Part shown: positions 37,001 through 44,118 of the stretch, piece by piece | Layout of the letters: the number at the start of each line of letters is the position of its first letter | Numbering within the stretch: the stretch's first letter is position 1 | Source: an uncultured Dokdonia sp. | GTDB taxonomy: Bacteria; Bacteroidota; Bacteroidia; Flavobacteriales; Flavobacteriaceae | Assembly: GCF_947492815.1 (NCBI RefSeq) | Contig: NZ_CANLOB010000007.1 | Location: 124,001 to 188,000, forward strand | Length of the DNA stretch: 64,000 bases | Direction of reading: 5' to 3' | Program-made: the position numbers and the translations under genes | The notes under the pieces: model-generated | The model's input: only the letters and a program-made list of their open reading frames with translations | Database searches by the model: none | Told to the model about the DNA's origin: nothing

Positions 37001-37489
37001 AATGAGTTTTTCTTTATTGCGAAGTACTTCTTGATATATATTTATAATTTCGTTTACAAAATCTACACCTGACCAAGTGGTAATATCTTCTTCTTTTTTT
37101 GATACTGAAATTCGCTCATTAATTCTATAACGGTCCTCATTATAATAATCATACAGTAGTCGAGCTTTTATTACTTGCAAAACTGCTTTTTGTGCAACAG
37201 GCAGTTTTTCTAACGTTTCATCTATTTCCTTAATAATTGTATGTTCAGCATCTTCTGTAACTATTTTAAGAAACTTCCATCGATACAGCGATGCCTTCAC
37301 ATAATCATTAATATTTGATGTATTATCGCTTACTTTTCTAATACCATCAACTAGTTGTAATGCACTTTTTACTTGCCCTCTAAGTTCTAAGGTATCTATT
37401 TGTATCCATTGTTTTTGATAAGGAGATTCTTGCGCTTTAACTAGCTGAAAGCTAAGCACAAAAAAAAGAGTCATTACGATTGTTTTCAT
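31088..37489 (-). CDS. bacterial alpha-2-macroglobulin family protein with internal carboxypeptidase-like domain
   Basis: 2133 residues. A signal peptide ('IVMTLFFVLSFQLVKAQ') leads into a helical N-terminal region of about 350 residues, then repeated MG domains. The MG2 block is 'SKVEVFLDRGIYRPGQTLFFKG'. The bait/A2M block 'LLSQWRFRLLAHSKD' is at about 1400, and the thioester region 'FPHECSEQTFSR' has C1594 and the E-Q pair kept, so a thioester is possible. A toroidal helical domain follows. Unusually, a CarboxypepD-regulatory domain ('LKGVVLDKNGNRLSRAEI') is inserted at about 1200-1270. The family traps proteases in the envelope. There is no penicillin-binding protein partner here. Confidence 0.9.
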   Translation of the reverse strand: MKTIVMTLFFVLSFQLVKAQESPYQKQWIQIDTLELRGQVKSALQLVDGIRKVSDNTSNINDYVKASLYRWKFLKIVTEDAEHTIIKEIDETLEKLPVAQKAVLQVIKARLLYDYYNEDRYRINERISVSKKEEDITTWSGVDFVNEIINIYQEVLRNKEKLIKIPISEVEPLLLEGLLNRHYKPTLYDLIAQEALNFYKNPLYGIDRPAVLFEIKHPSFFNTSEAFRHLKFETEDTLASSYNAVRLMQEIEELHALDEDPTAYVYAQLRRLQFAKQYATNSAKDSLYEKGLSALSRKHKKHFIHGVLQVELASHYVNLARGLENKEENYYLKAKDICTLLLEKYPNSEASIRATHVLKEIHQAELFIKVQAETLPGKANRMFVSYRNVDTLCVKIIKAPTSYNVHNAYTIDSEFWDIISGEKNQNAIVDSLTYILPKSKDLNQHSTEVLLPKLPHGKYLFYVDNEQLISTKSYAFGFTEVTQIGYTVTNYEWKKVFQFYDKASGVPLEKVRVSSEGGSDVYNTSGVTDASGEYVIEKNKNKENNYRNSNVTFTAIYNKDTLRFRNRIYPFYGGDSNIGKRSKVEVFLDRGIYRPGQTLFFKGILLQKEGKKSTIVSQEEVRLYIESSNGDVLLEKEFITNEYGSFSGDFMIPKDVLTGQFRIYVKKGNNNTGFWKDISGHNNGYTYFKVEAYKRPTFEITFDTISKAYKPNDTITITGNAKAFLGSNITEADGTYTVTRKQVYRYWYYRANREIGRQLDNGTFKTDADGNFEVKYLANYEGISPATIFEFSVNVEITDLNGETRTALKTLKISDKNLLTTLTAPEEVKGGEAFSIEVENKNLNDTQVACDNTIKIFKLKTPNKILFDRLWETPEFQQISREDFQEAFPNELYDQDSIPKSKGALVYEGVFNDQSQYTKEILANDLWEAGTYIIEHTAISKKGTRLVTEKQFKLHQPKQQYLPKNQLFSYELLNENPQKDGFISLALKTSLKDLSVFVDGFHKKTRFYKDVIQLDGKETIKIKLDASFEKSVTIRLKYARFGRFFHEDIPVDISIPKDVLQIETQTFRSKLYPDAKEKWSFKIRNSKDEKVQAEILASMYDKSLDTYAKSYWNHNFGIRSYINNRIPSLENDHRGFVSVFRFRHKQGRKFVFNSRFDRINFYGLYLQRYEYLYNNYLREKRILQKQETKVTNSRLGNLKGVVLDKNGNRLSRAEITVKGTGMHTQTDAYGEFSIKAKSSDVLVISNVGYITQEYKVTGDVMYMTLEVDITANGIVITAQGIKREKKALGYAVSEVESEEVSVEVLNELSVVADDADYAFNADGNALTLTDTVAFNFNSDKALLYNSRSDADLDVFDFKGVKIRKNLNETAFFYPHLTTNRRGEVKFTFDAPQLLSQWRFRLLAHSKDIITGNLEKEVVTQKDVSLVPNAPRFLREGDTVELSAKIANLTSKEMYGAVQLQLFDALTMQPIDVALNNTKASQKMTITPYGNTNVFWRLDIPAGVQAVMYRMVAKAGSFSDGEENILPVLSNRMMITESVPFLVRAGEEREVTMNHLMQTTSKTLKHQKFALEYTSNPSWYALQALPYMMEFPHECSEQTFSRMYANSLSAKVLNSNPEIKKVFDSWRGDGELKSALEKNEELKSILIAETPWLRDMRSETEQKKRLGLLFDIQKNTIAQENTLAKLKEKQNDDGGFPWFSGGKSNPYITRHIVSGMGHLQKLEVGVNAPLMIEKAIDYLDIEEEDALARFIKHNKDTTLFYSRRDHLHFLYARSYFVKEYPLPVRVQEITNRSLQIYNDTWLSKSIYEKALLALVNYRLGNVAMSKKILTGLKESAVQSEINGMYWKDNRSGWYWYEAPIETQALLIEAFDEVLKDQETVEELKIWLLQQKRTSDWKTTKATAAATYALLMTGNSFTSLDDTTQIEMQTSELQKRMDEAPREQGTGYVKAVWNSDDVTTSLGKATIKNQGTTVGYGGMYWQYFEDLDKIEKTEGAVLNMSKALFLVDKSNPTKPLQEITNKTPLQLGQTIKVRLTVNVKSTMEFVHLKDMRASGLEPIDVISRHKYQDGLSYYQSTRDAATHFFFDNLPMGTYVLEYELRVNNKGVFSNGVSTIQSMYAPEFSGNTSGKKITVE
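36595..36608. repeat. 14-bp palindrome, copy 9 (inside the alpha-2-macroglobulin gene)
   Basis: Perfect copy in the region coding for the N-terminal helical part ('SALSRKHKK'), giving the same SRK codons as the copy in metZ. Confidence 0.95.
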
Positions 37490-37595
37490 TACAGGTTGGA
37501 TTTTGATCCAAAGTAAAGATACTACACCTTTGGGTGCTAACCATAATGAGGCAACATATGTTTTGAGTTAGTAAACTATTCTAATAGATGTTTTT

Positions 37596-37609
37596 GCTTT
37601 CGCGAAAGC
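37596..37609. repeat. 14-bp palindrome, copy 10
   Basis: Perfect copy, flanked by TTTTT and AAAA, 26 bases after the DUF5686 gene on its transcript; it could double as a terminator. Confidence 0.95.
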
Positions 37610-37635
37610 AAAATTATTACAACACCTTATTTTTC

Positions 37636-40179
37636 TTAAAAGAAGAATCCAAAAGATCCTGTAACACCAAAAGTACGCGCATCAGGAAGGTCGTTATAAT
37701 TCCCTCTAAAGTTTACATCAATACGGAAGACTTTAAAGATATTCCCTACTCCAAAACTATATTCAAAATAAGGCTCTGCGGTAGGTGCAATATCTTGAGG
37801 AGTCAATGTAGAGATGGGCAAGTCATTTTGAATAAATCTAAGATTCTCAAAAGCAGGCCTGTTTAGATCTATATTCTCTTGTGAGATATTACCTACAACA
37901 CCTCGTATCCCTACGATTTCTCGAAGGTTTAATTTCTTTAAAAATGGTATTCGAGAAAAGATACGTCCTCCAAAATTATGTTCTAATTGCACGGAAGCAT
38001 ATTCATCTGTTACAAACTCATAGAAATTAAGTTGACTGTAGGTATTAAAGATCGAAAATAACGATTGATTTCCTGGTACTGGACTTAATAATGCCAATGG
38101 TACCTCTCCAAACGTTTTCCCCACTTCTGTAGAAACGTTTAATGTTCCAAAACCACCTATACGAATGCCTTTCCTAAAAGAGAACTGTAATCTTTCATAT
38201 TCAAAATCACTATTCAGAACCCCTTCAAGACCTCTTGTATAACTTAAGAAAAAACTTGGGAACCATTCATTTACAACTCTTCGCTCTACACCAAACCCAG
38301 AGGTTTTCTTTCCAGGCTCCCATATCGTGGTAAGCACAACTTCTGTTTGTGTAAGGTCTGCCTTTGTAGTTGTCTCTGAAGCATCAGTAAAATACTCGAG
38401 ATTAAATGTTTCTGATGCAGATTCAAGACTTCTTAATGAAAAATCTGTTCGGAATTTCAGATTACGTATAGGTTCAATTTCAGCAGCAAAATTAGCAAGT
38501 TTAATAGAGGTTAGTTTATCATTACTTGCAGTATTTACTAAGGAAGAAGAAGCTAAATTTCTTCCTAAAACATCTCTAGATGTTGTAAGACTTGCCCCTA
38601 TTTGCTCTACATCTTGCCGGTAACCACCTGAGAATATAAGTCGGCTTTTCTTATCAACAAGCCATTTTGCTGATAATCCAAATTTAAATTTCTGATCTTT
38701 AAATCCATATGCTAAAAACCCTTCAGCTCTCCATAAATCATTTTGTCCAAAATAGGTTCGAGCTCCCGTACGAAGTCGTAATCCTTCTACTTCATTAAAT
38801 CCAAACGTAGAGAAGATAGGACCATAATCCAGATTTAAACTAGGAAACTCCCAATACCCAGAAGCGAGTACTGAACCAAGGTTATAAAGATTTCTAAACT
38901 TTTTTACTGTTTTAAGTGTATCCAGCATTTTATAAACACCTTTTTCATCAGCGTTTAATTCTTCTTTCCTATTCTTTTCCCAGAAATCATCATCTCTATT
39001 GTAGACATCTTTATCGTAATAGTATACTTCCTTTTCGTAGAATTCTTTATCCTTCTTTTGATTAAAGACATAATTATCATACAGTGTTGTACGCTTTCCA
39101 TAAAGACCTCTAGACTCTTCTTTTTTTCTGAATGCAAAGTCAGATAAGAAGTAGTCTCTTTTCAACAAGAAGGTAGTATCATTTACAATATCAAACTCTT
39201 GCTCTAGATAAATTTCTTTTACCCAGTTAATGTTTGCACTCTTAGAGAGTTGCATATTAATTTCTTTAATAGCCCACGTAGAATCATTTACCCAAAAATC
39301 TCCTTTAAAGGTAAGCTCATTAGTTCGTCTAGGATAATAAATAATATTATAACACCATTTGTTATCGATATATGCACTATCAGAAAGCACATAATTATAT
39401 GTCTGTATTCCTGTACGACTTATAGGGCTCGTAAATGTTTTATCAAAAAACTTAAGATAGTTTTGATAGACATCGTAATCATTATATAAATCTTTTACAA
39501 AACCTATAATCGTTTGGTTTTCACTAAACCCACTATTTTTATTTCCTAGTAAATCTTCTTTTTCTTTTCTGGATTCGTTATTACCATATATTTTAGAAAC
39601 AGCTTCGTTTACAAAAATAGGAAGGTATGTTTTTCCTGTTATGCGAGAAGTATCTGTTTGCTCAAAAATAAATTCCATCCCCTTAAATAGTTTACTATTT
39701 ATCAGGGCACTATCAATAGTATTAAGATCAAATTCTATTTTTTCATACTTATCGTACTCGTATTGTTTAAATTGACGAAGGCCGTTTTGTTTTTTACGCG
39801 ACCATATTTTACGAAGTATATCTATAGCTGGGTTATTCTTTTTTGATGTCTTTCCAGAGTAGATAAAGACTTCATCTATCGCAGCGGCTTCTTGAGCAAG
39901 TACAATTTTCATGTCATAATTGACACGTGACGTAAGTGTAACTTCTTTGTCAGTAAATCCAATAAAAGATATACGTATTTTCTCCCAAGTATTTTCAGAC
40001 TCAAGGTAGAAACGTCCATTTTCATTTGTAATAGTTCCTTCATTAGACCCTACATACACCACATTTGCAAAAGGAACGGGATTATCTTGATCGTCATAGA
40101 CAACACCGCTCACTTTGGTTTGAGCGACCATAACGAAAGGAAAAAATAATATAAGTATTAATATTCTATAACTATTCAT
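37636..40179 (-). CDS. DUF5686 outer membrane protein with carboxypeptidase-like domain
   Basis: 847 residues. Signal peptide ('ILILILFFPFVMVAQ'), then a CarboxypepD-like domain ('VSGVVYDDQDNPVPFANVVYV', about 23-105), and the DUF5686 body with 'LRKIWSRKKQNGLRQFKQYEYDKYEKIEFD'-type helical part followed by many beta strands ending in a C-terminal 'FGVTGSFGFFF'. The terminal Phe is characteristic of outer membrane barrels. Function is unknown; relatives are common in Bacteroidota and sometimes lie near TonB-dependent systems. It is transcribed in the same direction as the alpha-2-macroglobulin gene. Confidence 0.85.
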   Translation of the reverse strand: MNSYRILILILFFPFVMVAQTKVSGVVYDDQDNPVPFANVVYVGSNEGTITNENGRFYLESENTWEKIRISFIGFTDKEVTLTSRVNYDMKIVLAQEAAAIDEVFIYSGKTSKKNNPAIDILRKIWSRKKQNGLRQFKQYEYDKYEKIEFDLNTIDSALINSKLFKGMEFIFEQTDTSRITGKTYLPIFVNEAVSKIYGNNESRKEKEDLLGNKNSGFSENQTIIGFVKDLYNDYDVYQNYLKFFDKTFTSPISRTGIQTYNYVLSDSAYIDNKWCYNIIYYPRRTNELTFKGDFWVNDSTWAIKEINMQLSKSANINWVKEIYLEQEFDIVNDTTFLLKRDYFLSDFAFRKKEESRGLYGKRTTLYDNYVFNQKKDKEFYEKEVYYYDKDVYNRDDDFWEKNRKEELNADEKGVYKMLDTLKTVKKFRNLYNLGSVLASGYWEFPSLNLDYGPIFSTFGFNEVEGLRLRTGARTYFGQNDLWRAEGFLAYGFKDQKFKFGLSAKWLVDKKSRLIFSGGYRQDVEQIGASLTTSRDVLGRNLASSSLVNTASNDKLTSIKLANFAAEIEPIRNLKFRTDFSLRSLESASETFNLEYFTDASETTTKADLTQTEVVLTTIWEPGKKTSGFGVERRVVNEWFPSFFLSYTRGLEGVLNSDFEYERLQFSFRKGIRIGGFGTLNVSTEVGKTFGEVPLALLSPVPGNQSLFSIFNTYSQLNFYEFVTDEYASVQLEHNFGGRIFSRIPFLKKLNLREIVGIRGVVGNISQENIDLNRPAFENLRFIQNDLPISTLTPQDIAPTAEPYFEYSFGVGNIFKVFRIDVNFRGNYNDLPDARTFGVTGSFGFFF

Positions 40180-40185
40180 ATATAA

Positions 40186-40221
40186 AATGAAAGAGCTTCA
40201 TTATTATGATTAATGAAGCTC
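40186..40221 (-). terminator. terminator of pdhB
   Basis: On the minus strand GAGCTTCATT / AATGAAGCTC form a ten-pair stem followed by TTTCATTTT. A separate 14-bp palindrome GTACGTTAACGTAC sits at 40229-40242 beside the pdhB stop. Confidence 0.8.
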
Positions 40222-40245
40222 CATTATTGTACGTTAACGTACTAT

Positions 40246-41223
40246 TTATCTATATAGTACTTTTTTAACAGCTTTTATGACATCTCCGCTATTTGGCAAC
40301 CATTCTTCCAATAACACTGGAGAATAAGGCGCAGGAGTATCGGCTGTATTTATTTTTATAATAGGTGCATCCAAGTAATCAAAAACTTGTTCCTGTACTT
40401 GGTACGTAATTTCAGTCGAAACATTACCAAAAGGCCAAGCTTCTTCAAGAATAACAAGACGATTTGTTTTCTTTACAGACTCCATAATGGCTTTGTGATC
40501 CATAGGACGTACCGTACGTAAGTCTATGATTTCACAAGAAATTCCTTCTTTTGCTAGCTCGTCTGCTGCTTTGTAAGCCTCTTTAATTATTTTACCAAAA
40601 GAAACGATGGTAACATCTGTCCCTTCTCTTTTAATATCTGCAACACCTATAGGCAGTACGTATTCTCCATCAGGCACTTCTCCTTTATCTCCATACATTT
40701 GCTCAGACTCCATGAAGATTACAGGGTCATTATCTCTAATAGCTGCTTTTAAAAGTCCTTTTGCATCATATGGATTAGAAGGAACAATTACTTTAAGTCC
40801 TGGTGTATTTGCAAACCAGTTTTCAAAAGCTTGAGAATGTGTCGCTCCTAATTGTCCTGCAGAAGCTGTTGGACCTCTAAAAACAATAGGACATGGAAAC
40901 TGTCCACCAGACATTTGTCTAATTTTAGCAGCATTATTAATAATTTGGTCAATTCCAACCAGAGAAAAGTTAAACGTCATATATTCTACAATAGGACGAC
41001 ATCCAGTCATGGTACTTCCTACGCCAATACCACCGAAACCTAACTCGGCAATAGGTGTATCAATAACACGATCAGGACCAAATTCATCCAGCATTCCTTT
41101 TGATGCTTTATAAGCTCCATTATATTCGGCGACTTCTTCACCCATTAAATATACAGAGGCATCGCGACGCATTTCTTCGCTCATCGCCTCACATACGGCT
41201 TCTCTAAATTGGATTGTTCTCAT
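40246..41223 (-). CDS. pdhB: pyruvate dehydrogenase E1 component, beta subunit
   Basis: 325 residues of the transketolase-like E1 beta family. Characteristic blocks: 'REAVCEAMSEEMRRDASVYLMGEEV', 'RVIDTPIAELGFGGIGVGSTM', 'GQLGATHSQAFENWF', 'VIDTPI' and the C-terminal domain 'IVSFGKIIKEAYKAADEL' and 'LEEAWPFGNVS'. It pairs with an E1 alpha subunit to decarboxylate pyruvate with thiamine diphosphate. No alpha or E2 gene is adjacent, so the complex is encoded in separate places. Expression starts from a TACTTTTG box at 41251-41258, divergent from etfB. Confidence 0.93.
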   Translation of the reverse strand: MRTIQFREAVCEAMSEEMRRDASVYLMGEEVAEYNGAYKASKGMLDEFGPDRVIDTPIAELGFGGIGVGSTMTGCRPIVEYMTFNFSLVGIDQIINNAAKIRQMSGGQFPCPIVFRGPTASAGQLGATHSQAFENWFANTPGLKVIVPSNPYDAKGLLKAAIRDNDPVIFMESEQMYGDKGEVPDGEYVLPIGVADIKREGTDVTIVSFGKIIKEAYKAADELAKEGISCEIIDLRTVRPMDHKAIMESVKKTNRLVILEEAWPFGNVSTEITYQVQEQVFDYLDAPIIKINTADTPAPYSPVLLEEWLPNSGDVIKAVKKVLYR

Positions 41224-41250
41224 TAATTATGCTACTTTAAAATAGGGTAA

Positions 41251-41258
41251 CAAAAGTA
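41251..41258 (-). promoter_or_regulatory. -10 box of pdhB
   Basis: On the minus strand TACTTTTG is an exact TAnnTTTG match, 28 bases upstream of the pdhB ATG. Confidence 0.7.
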
Positions 41259-41295
41259 AGCATTTATGATTGCTCTTTAAATTGCTTTTTTATAA

Positions 41296-41323
41296 AATTT
41301 TACTATGCGCGCATAGTAAAATT
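41296..41323. promoter_or_regulatory. 28-bp perfect palindrome between pdhB and etfB
   Basis: Each half reads AATTTTACTATGCG and is exactly repeated in reverse complement, with centre CGCG. It covers the -33 position of the etfB promoter (-10 at 41337) and lies 38 bases upstream of the pdhB -10, an operator position for both genes. The regulator is not in the window. Confidence 0.75.
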
Positions 41324-41336
41324 AAGTTTTTTACCG

Positions 41337-41344
41337 TACTTTTG
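41337..41344 (+). promoter_or_regulatory. -10 box of etfB
   Basis: TACTTTTG, exact TAnnTTTG. It implies a 5' leader of about 125 bases, which contains AAATAGTAGGGTT (41356-41368), a block that is repeated before etfA. Confidence 0.7.
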
Positions 41345-41476
41345 TTACGAAAACGAAATAGTAGGGTTATCGCACCAAAAAAATATTTTTAGAACTTAGT
41401 GTAGTAATCTTTATTTCTTTTTTCGACAGATGTTATAAAACACAAAAATACTTAAAATATCAAATACTAAATTGTT

Positions 41477-42217
41477 ATGAAAATATTAGTATGTATAAGT
41501 CACGTACCTGACACTACTTCTAAAATTAATTTTACAGATAATGATACGCAATTTGACACCAATGGGGTTCAGTTTGTGATCAATCCAAATGATGAATTTG
41601 GACTTACACGGGCTATGTGGTTTAAAGAAAAACAAGGCGCTTCTGTAGATGTAGTTAATGTAGGAGGTCCAGAAACAGAACCTACATTACGTAAAGCCCT
41701 TGCCATAGGTGCTGACTCGGCAATTCGTGTAAACACACAAGCTAAAGATGGATTACAAGTAGCAAAAGAACTTGCTGCTGTTGTACAAAATGGCGGTTAT
41801 GATTTAGTGATTGCTGGTCGTGAATCTATCGATTATAACGGTGGGATGGTACCAGGAATGCTTGCTGGAATTACAGGAGCTAATTTTGTAAACACCTGTA
41901 TTAGTCTAGAAGTAGACGGCACAAATGCAACGGCTACTCGTGAAATTGATGGAGGGAAAGAAACTGTAGCAACAAGTCTTCCTCTAGTTATTGGAGGGCA
42001 AAAAGGATTGGTAGAAGAGAGTGACCTTCGTATTCCTAACATGAGAGGAATTATGATGGCGCGTAAAAAGCCACTTAACGTTGTTGAACCAGCGGGTGCT
42101 TCGGCAGATACAACTACCGTTTCATTTGAAAAACCAGCTCCAAAAGGTGCTGTAAAATTGGTAGATAACGTAGATGCACTGATTGATTTACTTCATAACG
42201 AAGCAAAAGCAATCTAA
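41477..42217 (+). CDS. etfB: electron transfer flavoprotein, beta subunit
   Basis: 246 residues with the ETF beta pattern: 'MKILVCISHVPDTTSKINF', 'NPNDEFGLTRAM', 'GRESIDYNGGMVPGMLAG' and 'DLRIPNMRGIMMARKKPL' near the end, which holds the AMP and carries the recognition loop. With etfA it takes electrons from acyl-CoA and similar dehydrogenases and passes them to the quinone pool through ETF-QO. It starts the etfBA pair; the 107-base gap to etfA holds a palindrome copy. Confidence 0.95.
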   Translation: MKILVCISHVPDTTSKINFTDNDTQFDTNGVQFVINPNDEFGLTRAMWFKEKQGASVDVVNVGGPETEPTLRKALAIGADSAIRVNTQAKDGLQVAKELAAVVQNGGYDLVIAGRESIDYNGGMVPGMLAGITGANFVNTCISLEVDGTNATATREIDGGKETVATSLPLVIGGQKGLVEESDLRIPNMRGIMMARKKPLNVVEPAGASADTTTVSFEKPAPKGAVKLVDNVDALIDLLHNEAKAI

Positions 42218-42237
42218 CTAATTCCAATTATATATAC

Positions 42238-42251
42238 GCTTTCGCGAAAGC
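42238..42251. repeat. 14-bp palindrome, copy 11
   Basis: Perfect copy within TACGC...GCGTAC between etfB and etfA, just before a second AAATAGTAGGGTT (42269-42281). Confidence 0.95.
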
Positions 42252-42324
42252 GTACACAACATTAAACAAAATAGTAGGGTTGTTTATTTATCATATAATA
42301 GCAACCACATAAACGTCACAAATT

Positions 42325-43293
42325 ATGTCAGTTTTAGTATATATAGAATCAGAAAATGGTGCTTTTAAAAAAACAGCTTTTGAAGTAGCTAGTTACGCAA
42401 AGGGTATCGCAGATATGATGGGAACTACTGTTACAGCAATCTCTATAAATGGAGGTGACGCTGGAGCTTTAGGTACCTACGGAGTAGACAAAGTATTAAA
42501 TGTAAGCGATTCAAATCTAGATGCTTTTAATGCTGCTGCGTATGCAAAAGCAATTGCACAGGCTGCAAAAGCAGAAGGATCTCAAGTTATTGTTGTAAGT
42601 CAAACAGCAGATGCAAAATACGTAGCTCCTTTACTCGCTACGCAACTAGAGGCAGGATATGCTTCTAATGTTGTTGCGCTTCCTGAAAGTGCTGCTCCAT
42701 TTAAAGTAAAGCGTACTGCTTTTACGAATAAAGCGTTTAACCAAACAGAAATTACTACAGCTGTAAAAATAGTAGGTCTTGGTAAAAATGCATATGGTCT
42801 TAAAGAAAATAGCGGTGCTGCTGCTACAGAAAGTTTTACACCTAATTTTGATGATTCAGATTTTGGTGTAAAAGTACAGTCTATAGATAAAGCTTCCGAT
42901 AAAGTATCTATTGCAGATGCTGAAATCGTGGTTTCTGCAGGTCGTGGTCTTAAAGGCCCTGAAAACTGGGGAATGATAGAAGAAATGGCAGATATACTTG
43001 GTGCAGCTACAGCTTGTTCTAAACCTGTATCTGACTTAGGATGGAGACCTCATGGAGAGCACGTAGGACAAACTGGAAAACCTGTAGCATCAAACCTATA
43101 TATTGCCATTGGAATTTCTGGAGCTATCCAACATCTTGCTGGGATTAACTCTTCTAAAGTAAAGGTAGTGATCAATAGTGATCCTGAAGCACCTTTCTTT
43201 AAAGCTGCTGATTATGGAATTGTAGGAGATGCTTTTGAAGTTGTACCAGAACTTAACGAGAAATTAAAAGCTTTTAAAGCTGCTAATAGTTAA
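42325..43293 (+). CDS. etfA: electron transfer flavoprotein, alpha subunit
   Basis: 322 residues. The N-terminal Rossmann-like domain is followed by the FAD-binding C-terminal domain: 'VVSAGRGLKGPENWGMIEEM', 'KPVSDLGWRPHGEHVGQTGKPV', 'IAIGISGAIQHLAGI' and 'VINSDPEAPFFKAADYG'. It binds FAD and forms a heterodimer with EtfB. It is followed by a strong terminator at 43315. Confidence 0.96.
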   Translation: MSVLVYIESENGAFKKTAFEVASYAKGIADMMGTTVTAISINGGDAGALGTYGVDKVLNVSDSNLDAFNAAAYAKAIAQAAKAEGSQVIVVSQTADAKYVAPLLATQLEAGYASNVVALPESAAPFKVKRTAFTNKAFNQTEITTAVKIVGLGKNAYGLKENSGAAATESFTPNFDDSDFGVKVQSIDKASDKVSIADAEIVVSAGRGLKGPENWGMIEEMADILGAATACSKPVSDLGWRPHGEHVGQTGKPVASNLYIAIGISGAIQHLAGINSSKVKVVINSDPEAPFFKAADYGIVGDAFEVVPELNEKLKAFKAANS

Positions 43294-43314
43294 TATAACA
43301 ATATAGTTATTTAT

Positions 43315-43353
43315 AAAAATAGGTGAGGATTTTAGGGTTCTCACCTATTTTTA
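43315..43353 (+). terminator. intrinsic terminator of etfBA
   Basis: AAAAATAGGTGAG pairs with CTCACCTATTTTT around a 13-base loop. Confidence 0.9.
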
Positions 43354-43477
43354 ATTTAAAGTATAGACAACTATTTATGACTATTTTACGCAAATTGATG
43401 TCTTCTAAATAAAAAACTATAAACTCATCGCTATATAAACTTCAAAACTCAATTAACTTTTATTACTTTTACCAACT

Positions 43478-44101
43478 ATGAGTTTAGTACGTTTAAACAT
43501 AAAAGGGATTTCCTATAGTCAGACACAAAATGGAGCCTACGCCCTTATATTGAGCGAAGTAGATGGTGATCGTAAATTACCTATTGTCATAGGTGCATTT
43601 GAAGCTCAATCTATAGCTATTGCACTAGAGAAAGAAATACGACCGCCGCGTCCTCTCACACATGATCTTTTTAAAAATTTTGCAGATCGTTTTGATATTG
43701 TTATTAAACAAGTAATCATACACAAACTTGTAGATGGTGTATTTTATTCTAGTATCATTTGTGAAAGAGATAAAATAGAAGAGATTATTGATGCACGTAC
43801 TAGTGATGCTATTTCACTTGCATTACGTTTTCAAGCACCTATATTCACCTATAAAAATATTCTAGATAAAGCAGGTATTTATTTAAAAGGGAATACCGAT
43901 CCTGAAGAATTTACTGATGAAGATGAAGTCTTGATGGATGAAATTATTCTTGAAGAAGAAGAGGAAGAATTACTATCTAGTGAAAATGATTATCAAAGAA
44001 TGTCTTTAAAAGAGTTAAATATTCAACTTGAGCAAGCCGTTACTGATGAAGATTATGAGCTTGCAGCAAAAATAAGAGACGAGATTTCTAAACGCAACTA
44101 A
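43478..44101 (+). CDS. bifunctional nuclease-family protein with C-terminal UVR motif
   Basis: 207 residues. The BFN/DUF151 domain occupies about 1-135: 'KLPIVIGAFEAQSIAIALE', 'RPLTHDLFKNFADRF', 'IDARTSDAISLALRF'. An acidic spacer ('EIILEEEEEELLSSEND') leads to a UvrB/UvrC-type helical hairpin ('LKELNIQLEQAVTDEDYELAAKIRDEI'). The family has reported DNase and RNase activity in plants and mycobacterial homologues; the role in Bacteroidota is not known. It precedes the nucleoside transporter gene by 17 bases, so the two form an operon. Confidence 0.88.
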   Translation: MSLVRLNIKGISYSQTQNGAYALILSEVDGDRKLPIVIGAFEAQSIAIALEKEIRPPRPLTHDLFKNFADRFDIVIKQVIIHKLVDGVFYSSIICERDKIEEIIDARTSDAISLALRFQAPIFTYKNILDKAGIYLKGNTDPEEFTDEDEVLMDEIILEEEEEELLSSENDYQRMSLKELNIQLEQAVTDEDYELAAKIRDEISKRN

Positions 44102-44118
44102 CTTAACTAACTAACCAC

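Noticed and set aside
40229..40242. GTACGTTAACGTAC palindrome at the pdhB end
   Set aside because: It sits downstream of the gene, lies beside a terminator and has no second copy; I cannot link it to the GTTAAC repeats at 22 kb.
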